This document shows, piece by piece, positions 59,161-64,000 of a DNA stretch of 64,000 bases. The position numbers were made by a program, and so were the translations under genes. Below the pieces are notes generated by a model. The model was given only the letters and a program-made list of their open reading frames with translations. It did not search any database and was not told the DNA's origin. Positions within the stretch are counted from its first letter, which is position 1; each line of letters begins with the position of its first letter. This DNA comes from CADCUY01 sp964242735 (GTDB taxonomy: Bacteria; Actinomycetota; Actinomycetes; Actinomycetales; Quadrisphaeraceae): NCBI GenBank assembly GCA_964242735.1, contig CAXTAK010000017.1, forward strand, positions 1 to 64,000, written 5' to 3'.

Positions 59161-59757
59161 ATGCGCACTCCTGTGAAGCTCGCCACGACCGCCGCTGTGC
59201 TGGTCGGCCTCTCCACCGTCGCCACCGGCGGCGGCGGCACCTACGCCGCCTTCAGCGCGAGCACCGAGAACACCGGCAACAGCTTCGACGCGGGGACCGT
59301 CTCGCTCACCGACAACGACGGCGGCGCCACCGCGATGTTCACCGCGACCGGCATGAGGCCGGGCGGCGCCGCCGAGGTCGGCTGCATCCGCGTCACCTCC
59401 ACGGGCACCATCGCCGTGCCGGTGCGCCTGCACGGGACGACCACCGGCACCGGTCTCGGCACCCACCTCAACCTGGTCGTCGAGCGCGGCACGCAGCCCG
59501 CGACCGCCTTCGACGCGTGCACGGGCTTCACGCCCGACACCGCGAACCACAAGGGCCTGGGCAACGGCGTCCTCTACACCGGCACGCTGGCGGCCTACCC
59601 CGCGACGCACGCCACCGGGATCACCGACCCGAACGCCGCGTGGACGCTGAACGAGAACCACGTCTACCGCTTCACCGTGACCCTGCCGGTCGCCGCCGAC
59701 AACGCCGCTCAGGGCAAGAACGCCACGACGGCGTTCACGTGGGAGGCCCAGAGCTGA
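59161..59757 (+). CDS. SipW-dependent TasA/camelysin-like secreted protein
   Basis: This is a 198-residue exported protein with a clear SipW-type leader. A Lys-containing start and hydrophobic segment (VKLATTAAVLVGLSTVATGG) are followed by TYAAFSASTENTGNSFDAG, the diagnostic cleavage region. The mature part has two Cys (VGCIRV, DACTGF) and ends KNATTAFTWEAQS, an ending shared with the gene at 61624 (KNAQVAFAWEARN). Its stop overlaps by one base the signal peptidase start, so both are made together. Confidence 0.8.
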   Translation: MRTPVKLATTAAVLVGLSTVATGGGGTYAAFSASTENTGNSFDAGTVSLTDNDGGATAMFTATGMRPGGAAEVGCIRVTSTGTIAVPVRLHGTTTGTGLGTHLNLVVERGTQPATAFDACTGFTPDTANHKGLGNGVLYTGTLAAYPATHATGITDPNAAWTLNENHVYRFTVTLPVAADNAAQGKNATTAFTWEAQS

Positions 59758-60509
59758 TGGGCCGGCGCGCACTGCGACCGCCGGTGGCCTCGGGCCACCG
59801 GCGGCTGCAGCGCGCCCGCGCGGCCAGCGGCTTCGCGGTGTGCTGGGCGCTGATCGGTCTCGCCGTAGGGGCCATGCTGCTCACCACCGGGGGTGAGCAC
59901 GCGAAGATCCGCGTGATGACGGTGCTCACCGGGAGCATGCGACCCACCCTCGGCGTCGGCGACGTCGTCATGGCCGAGGTCGTGCCCGCCTCGCAGATCC
60001 GCTCCGGCGACATCGTCACGTACCGCGAGCCCACCGGGAAGCGCTACGTCACCCACCGGGTGCAGAGCATCGTGTGGACCGGAGACCTCGCCAGCGTCGT
60101 CACCCGCGGTGACGCCAACGAGATCGGCGAGACGTGGACGGTCCGCGGTGACGGTGCCATCGGCCGCGTCAAGCTGCACGTGTCCCACGTCGGCTACGTC
60201 ATCGGCGCCCTCGGCTCCGCGCAGGGCCGCCTGGTGATCGTCGGGGTCGCGGCGGTGCTCGGCGTGTACGCGATGCTGCTGATCTGGCGCCCGCGCCGCG
60301 AGGACATGACGGCCCGGGTGCGCGAGCTGCTCGAGCAGCTGACCCCGCCGCCCGCTCCCGCGCCGACCCCGCCGCCCGCACACGCGCTCGCGCCGGCCGA
60401 CGACGAAGCGCGCGAGCTGACCGGCGAGGAGCTCCTCTCGCTCGGTGAGCTCCTCCCGCGCGGAGCCGACGCTCCCCGTGAGGAGGAGCTCGTCGGTGGT
60501 GCCCGCTGA
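59757..60509 (+). CDS. sipW: Signal peptidase I, SipW type
   Basis: This is a 250-residue membrane peptidase. The first membrane segment (about 25-45) precedes the catalytic Ser60 in LTGSMRPTLGVGDVV. Instead of the bacterial catalytic Lys there is His100 in YVTHRV, and RGDAN supplies Asp119; that is the SipW/archaeal-ER type. A second membrane segment (about 195-215) and an acidic Pro-rich tail follow. It is expected to cut the TasA-like leaders encoded around it. The start overlaps the upstream stop. Confidence 0.88.
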   Translation: MGRRALRPPVASGHRRLQRARAASGFAVCWALIGLAVGAMLLTTGGEHAKIRVMTVLTGSMRPTLGVGDVVMAEVVPASQIRSGDIVTYREPTGKRYVTHRVQSIVWTGDLASVVTRGDANEIGETWTVRGDGAIGRVKLHVSHVGYVIGALGSAQGRLVIVGVAAVLGVYAMLLIWRPRREDMTARVRELLEQLTPPPAPAPTPPPAHALAPADDEARELTGEELLSLGELLPRGADAPREEELVGGAR

Positions 60510-61525
60510 ACGGCGCCGCGCGCGGAGGACGGCGGCGCTGTGCCTCGGGATCCTCGCCGTCCTGGTCAGCCGGACCGGGGCCACCCACGCGGCCTTCGTC
60601 GGGACCACGGCCGACGCCGGGAGCTCGACCACCGCCAACCCCGACTGGACGCCGCCGATCACCACCAGCGCTCAGGGGTGGACGGGCGAGGGCGGGACCC
60701 CCGGCGTCGTCCGCTCACCCGGGAACTTCCCGGTGATCACCAACACCGCGGACGACCCCCCGGGCGGCCCCCCGTCGGGCGTCGGCGTGGTCACCACCCG
60801 CAACGGGGCGGCAGGACACTGACCCCGTTCGGCGTGACCCTCGGCGGCACCGCGTACACCTGCAGCACAACCGTCATCCCCATCGCCGCCGGCCTGGCGG
60901 AGTCGGGCACGACGACCTACGCGGTCAACGTCATCGCCGCCGACCAGGCGACCCCGGTCAACACCGCCACCGGGCTCGCCGGTCTGGTGGTCGTGGACGA
61001 CACGCGACCGACCGCGAACTGCGTCGACCTGCTCGACAGGGCTGGCGCCACCGCCGGGCGGATGGAGGCCGGTGACACCGTCGACGTCCGGTGGGGCGAG
61101 GTCGTGGAGCCCCACGTGGCGCTGCCGACCGTGCCGGCGACCACCCCGCCGAGCGGCTGGTCCGGTGCTGCTGGCGTGCCCGTCACGGTGCGCTTGACCG
61201 ACCAGACCACCGACGGGGGCACCGACGCCCTGACCGTGCTGAGCCCCGCCGGTGCGCTGCTCCCGCTCGGCAGCACCAACCTCGGCGGGAACACCTGCGT
61301 CGGCGGCGCCGACAGCACGAGCGTGGACCCCACCGGGTCGACGATGACCGGGACGGGCGCCATCGCCGGCTCCACCGTCGCGCTCGGGACCACGACGGGC
61401 ACCGTGGCCACCGTCGCCGGCAGACCGCGACGTGGACGCCGTCCGCGGGGATGGTCGACCGGTCCGGCAACCCGGTGACGGTGGCGAACGTCCCCGAGGA
61501 CGCCGGTGCGGACCTCGACTCCTGA
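60499..61525 (+). pseudogene. Secreted surface protein gene with two frameshifts
   Basis: The first frame (GTG at 60499, GGAGGAG upstream) starts with a SipW-like leader, CLGILAVLVSRTGATHAAFVG, and ends at 60822. Near 60820 the protein continues in another frame (TPFGVTLGGTAYTC, then TTYAVNVIAADQATPVNT, an Ig-like stretch). Near 61425 it changes again to end TATWTPSAGMVDRSGNPVTV. Both breaks are single-base losses in the same direction, so the intact protein would have about 341 residues. Whether this reflects mutation, assembly error or slippage cannot be told here. Confidence 0.65.
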
Positions 61526-61623
61526 GCCACCCCAGCACCGCTCAAGCTCGCACCCGGACATGCCGATGGGATGTCGTGCGCCGGCCCGGACCACTGCCGG
61601 CCGCGCTACGAGGGAGGTGACCG

Positions 61624-62955
61624 GTGGCCCGCCACTGCGTCGAGCACGCCGCACCGGCGCGCCGCCTGCTGTTCGTGGGCGGCCTGCTGGCGATCTGCTC
61701 GCTCACCGCCTCGGGCGTCACCGCGGTGCACGCCGCCTTCATCGCCACCACCGCGAACACCGCGAACACCCTGGACGCCGGCACCGTCGTCATCGCCGAG
61801 AGCCACGGCGCCGCCACCGCCCTGTACACCGTCACGGGCGCGCAGCCCGGTGCCTTCCTCGACCGCTGCGTGCGGCTGCGCTCGACCGGAACCCTGGACT
61901 CCGAGCTCCGGCACTCCCTCACGGCCAGCGGCGACCTGCTGCCCCACCTGCAGCTGCGGGTGACCAGGGGCGCACTGGCCTCGGGCGGCACGTCCAGCAG
62001 CTGCACCGGCTTCGTCCCCGACGCCGGCAACGTCATCGGCCAGGGCGCCGGGGTGCTGCACGACGGGCCGCTGGCCGCCCTCGGCGCCGACTGGGCCACG
62101 GGTCGAGCCGATCCCACCGGCGGCGGGATCCCGGGCGGGTCCTACGCCACCGCGGTGGCGGCGACGACCGGGCTGGTCAACCACTGGCGGCTCGGTGACG
62201 CGTCGACGACGACGATCACCGACTCCAAGGCCGGGGCGGCCGGCGCCGGCACCTGGGTCGGCGACCCCGCGACCGCCCCCGGGGTGCTGGGCGCGGCCGA
62301 GCGGTCCCGGCGCTTCGACGGGGCCGACCGCGGCAGCGTGCCCCGGCAGGTGCAGGACGACTTCACCATCGCGTTCTGGTTCCGCTCCACCCAGGGCCTC
62401 GGCGCCGGGCCCCAGTGGTGGCAGGCCGCCGGTCTGGTCGACGCCGAGGTCGACGGCTACGTGGACGACTTCGGGGTCGCGCTGCGCGCCGACGGCAGCG
62501 TCATCGCCGGCACCGGTGGGGGCACCAGCGGTCTCGACGCGTCCATCTCCTCCCCCGCCGGGCTGCACGACGGGGAGTGGCACCACGTGGCCTTCACGCG
62601 CACGAGGTCCACCGGGGCGATGGTGCTGGTCGTCGACGGCAACCAGGTCGCGTCAGGCACCGGCTCGACCGCCTCGCTGACCAGCCCGGCCCGGCTGTGG
62701 CTGGGTGCCGTCAACGACGGCACCAACTTCTACGTCGGCGACCTGGACGAGGTGTCCACGTGGAGCCGGGCCCTGACGACGGCCGAGGTGCGTGCCCTGC
62801 TGGTCGCCGGCGCCCCCACCCCCTCGGTGACCGAGACCTGGTCGAAGGACGAGGTCCACGACTACCGCCTGCGGATCAGCGTGCTCGACACGCCCTTCGC
62901 CCAGGGCGGCAAGAACGCGCAGGTCGCGTTCGCCTGGGAGGCGAGGAACCGATGA
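61624..62955 (+). CDS. TasA-like secreted protein with inserted LamG domain
   Basis: This is a 443-residue exported protein. Its SipW-type leader ends VHAAFIATTANTANTLDAGTV. The TasA-like part is split: after about residue 175 comes a LamG/concanavalin A-like lectin domain (about 180-395; VNHWRLGD, FTIAFWFRST, GEWHHVAFTRT, LWLGAVNDGTNFYVGDLDEVSTWSRAL). The TasA-like end then resumes (KNAQVAFAWEARN). GGGAGGTGACC precedes the GTG. The lectin domain may bind a surface glycan. It overlaps the next gene (ATGA at 62952). Confidence 0.8.
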   Translation: MARHCVEHAAPARRLLFVGGLLAICSLTASGVTAVHAAFIATTANTANTLDAGTVVIAESHGAATALYTVTGAQPGAFLDRCVRLRSTGTLDSELRHSLTASGDLLPHLQLRVTRGALASGGTSSSCTGFVPDAGNVIGQGAGVLHDGPLAALGADWATGRADPTGGGIPGGSYATAVAATTGLVNHWRLGDASTTTITDSKAGAAGAGTWVGDPATAPGVLGAAERSRRFDGADRGSVPRQVQDDFTIAFWFRSTQGLGAGPQWWQAAGLVDAEVDGYVDDFGVALRADGSVIAGTGGGTSGLDASISSPAGLHDGEWHHVAFTRTRSTGAMVLVVDGNQVASGTGSTASLTSPARLWLGAVNDGTNFYVGDLDEVSTWSRALTTAEVRALLVAGAPTPSVTETWSKDEVHDYRLRISVLDTPFAQGGKNAQVAFAWEARNR

Positions 62956-64000
62956 GCAGCCCCAGCCCCGTCCGTGCACGGACGACCCGCACCCGGCGTC
63001 GGCTGCGCTACGTCGCCGCCGCCGCCTCCGCGGTCCTCGCGGGCAGCGCCAGCGGAGCCGCCGCGGAGTTCACCTCCGTGACGACGAACGCCGGTAACAG
63101 CGTCACCACCGGCGCCGACACGATCGGCCCGGGGATCGCGCGCGCCACCGTCGCCAAGGCGCCGGCGGGCTCCCCGGCCGGCCGGGTGCGCGCGGGCGTG
63201 GGATACCGGGTGTACGCGGCGGTGACCGACGCGATCTCGGCGGTGACCGGTGTGGTCGCCGACATCCCGGCGTCCGGCGGCGGTACGACGACGCTGACCA
63301 GCACCGGTGGGCCGTGGACCGTCGACGGGGTCAGCTACTCCTGGCGGAGCCCCGTGGTCACCGCGACGGCCGGGATGGCCACCGGCACCAAGTACGACTA
63401 CGAGGTGCGGGCCACCGATGCGCCGGGCAACGCGACGGCGGCGACCGTGCCGCTGACGGTGGAGACCTACCGGCAGGCCCTCTCCGCCACCCCTGGTCTG
63501 CTGGCCCACTGGCGCCTCGACGTCGGGGCGGTCGGCGCCGACGAGTTCGCCACCGGCGCGGTGGGCACGCCGCTGCAGAACAGCCCGAGCACCGCGGGGC
63601 ACACCTGGACGAGGCGGTCAGCCGCTGGCACCGACGCGGTGATCTCCACCAACAACGGCGACCAGGGCGTGCGCCGAGGCGCGGCGAACACCGGCACCTA
63701 CGAGTACGGCGTCGCCCCGGGTGCCGACGACTACGCCGTCGAGGCCGACCTGGTGGTCAGGTCCCTGGTCGTCGGCGACACGGCACGGCTCCGCGCGAGG
63801 ACCGCCGTCACCGACCTCGCGGGGTACGAGGCCGGGTACCGGCACGGCAACAACGCCGCCAGCCGCCAGTGGTACATCGCGGAGAGCACCGCGGCAGGTG
63901 CCCTGACCGACCTGAACTCCTCCGCCGGCGTCGTCCTCACCGCGGGGCAGCCCTACCGGTTGCGGCTGGAGGTGCAGGGCACCACGATCCGGCTGCTGGC
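62952..64000 (+). CDS. Large secreted protein with SipW-like leader (partial)
   Basis: The frame opens with ATG at 62952, overlapping the previous stop, and runs off the window, at least 349 residues. A basic start and hydrophobic segment (RYVAAAASAVLAGSASG) are followed by AAEFTSVTTNAGNSVTTG, like the leaders of its neighbours. After an Ig-like region (about 80-165; YDYEVRATDAPGNATAATV) a segment LLAHWRLDVGAVG begins what is probably another LamG domain, as in the protein before it. The end and full domain set are not visible. Confidence 0.75.
   Translation, partial: MSSPSPVRARTTRTRRRLRYVAAAASAVLAGSASGAAAEFTSVTTNAGNSVTTGADTIGPGIARATVAKAPAGSPAGRVRAGVGYRVYAAVTDAISAVTGVVADIPASGGGTTTLTSTGGPWTVDGVSYSWRSPVVTATAGMATGTKYDYEVRATDAPGNATAATVPLTVETYRQALSATPGLLAHWRLDVGAVGADEFATGAVGTPLQNSPSTAGHTWTRRSAAGTDAVISTNNGDQGVRRGAANTGTYEYGVAPGADDYAVEADLVVRSLVVGDTARLRARTAVTDLAGYEAGYRHGNNAASRQWYIAESTAAGALTDLNSSAGVVLTAGQPYRLRLEVQGTTIRLL

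Overview
The window is very GC-rich DNA (over 70% by eye). It uses many GTG and TTG starts and contains actinobacterial markers: a bacterial proteasome activator (Bpa/PafE-like), PAC2 and DUF5926 proteins, and a glucosyl-3-phosphoglycerate synthase. It also carries chemotaxis and late flagellar genes. Together these suggest a motile actinomycete, most likely of the Kineosporiaceae type (Kineococcus/Quadrisphaera-like). The genus is an inference. One run of 100 N (52823-52922) shows that this is a draft scaffold, so some frameshifts may be assembly errors.

Layout. Positions 1-10600 are an accessory, partly decayed region. It has a resolvase remnant, three regulator/oxidoreductase or regulator/transporter pairs (MarR, TetR, MarR) with clear palindromic operators, an IS256-family insertion sequence, a NAD(P)-binding gene with an in-frame stop, and a truncated MmeI-like restriction-modification gene. 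Positions 10680-22640 are ordinary chromosome: phosphoglucomutase, an XRE regulator, AlkA and Fpg/Nei DNA glycosylases, a CNNM/CorC protein, rhodanese, GpgS, an RsbW-like kinase, a SEC-C/DUF5926 protein, prephenate dehydratase, a lipid kinase and seryl-tRNA synthetase. Positions 22649-23461 hold two decayed genes.

Positions 23583-39098 are a polyol/sugar catabolic island. It contains mannitol 2-dehydrogenase, a LacI regulator, a sugar ABC importer (binding protein and two permeases, no ATPase), two zinc polyol dehydrogenases, a SpoIIE-type phosphatase, a PfkB kinase, an FGGY kinase, a class II aldolase and two HAD phosphatases. These could take up polyols, oxidise them to ketoses, phosphorylate the ketoses and cleave them to trioses.

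Positions 39079-43074 carry the proteasome activator, a quinone oxidoreductase, a MobA-like transferase and a PAC2 protein, with two copies of a paired hairpin repeat nearby. Positions 43257-57245 are chemotaxis (cheW, cheA, mcp, cheB, cheR, two cheY, cheX and two genes of unknown function) and late flagellar genes (fliW, flgL, flgK, flgN, fliA). From 57885 to the end is a SipW/TasA-like surface-protein operon: several secreted proteins with SipW-type signal sequences, two of them with or likely with LamG domains, and their own signal peptidase. A sigma-28-like promoter motif (TCAR or TCCA, 15-16 bases, GCCGAT) lies upstream of cheA, mcp, cheB, flgN and the TasA-like operon. This suggests that the surface operon belongs to the motility regulon.
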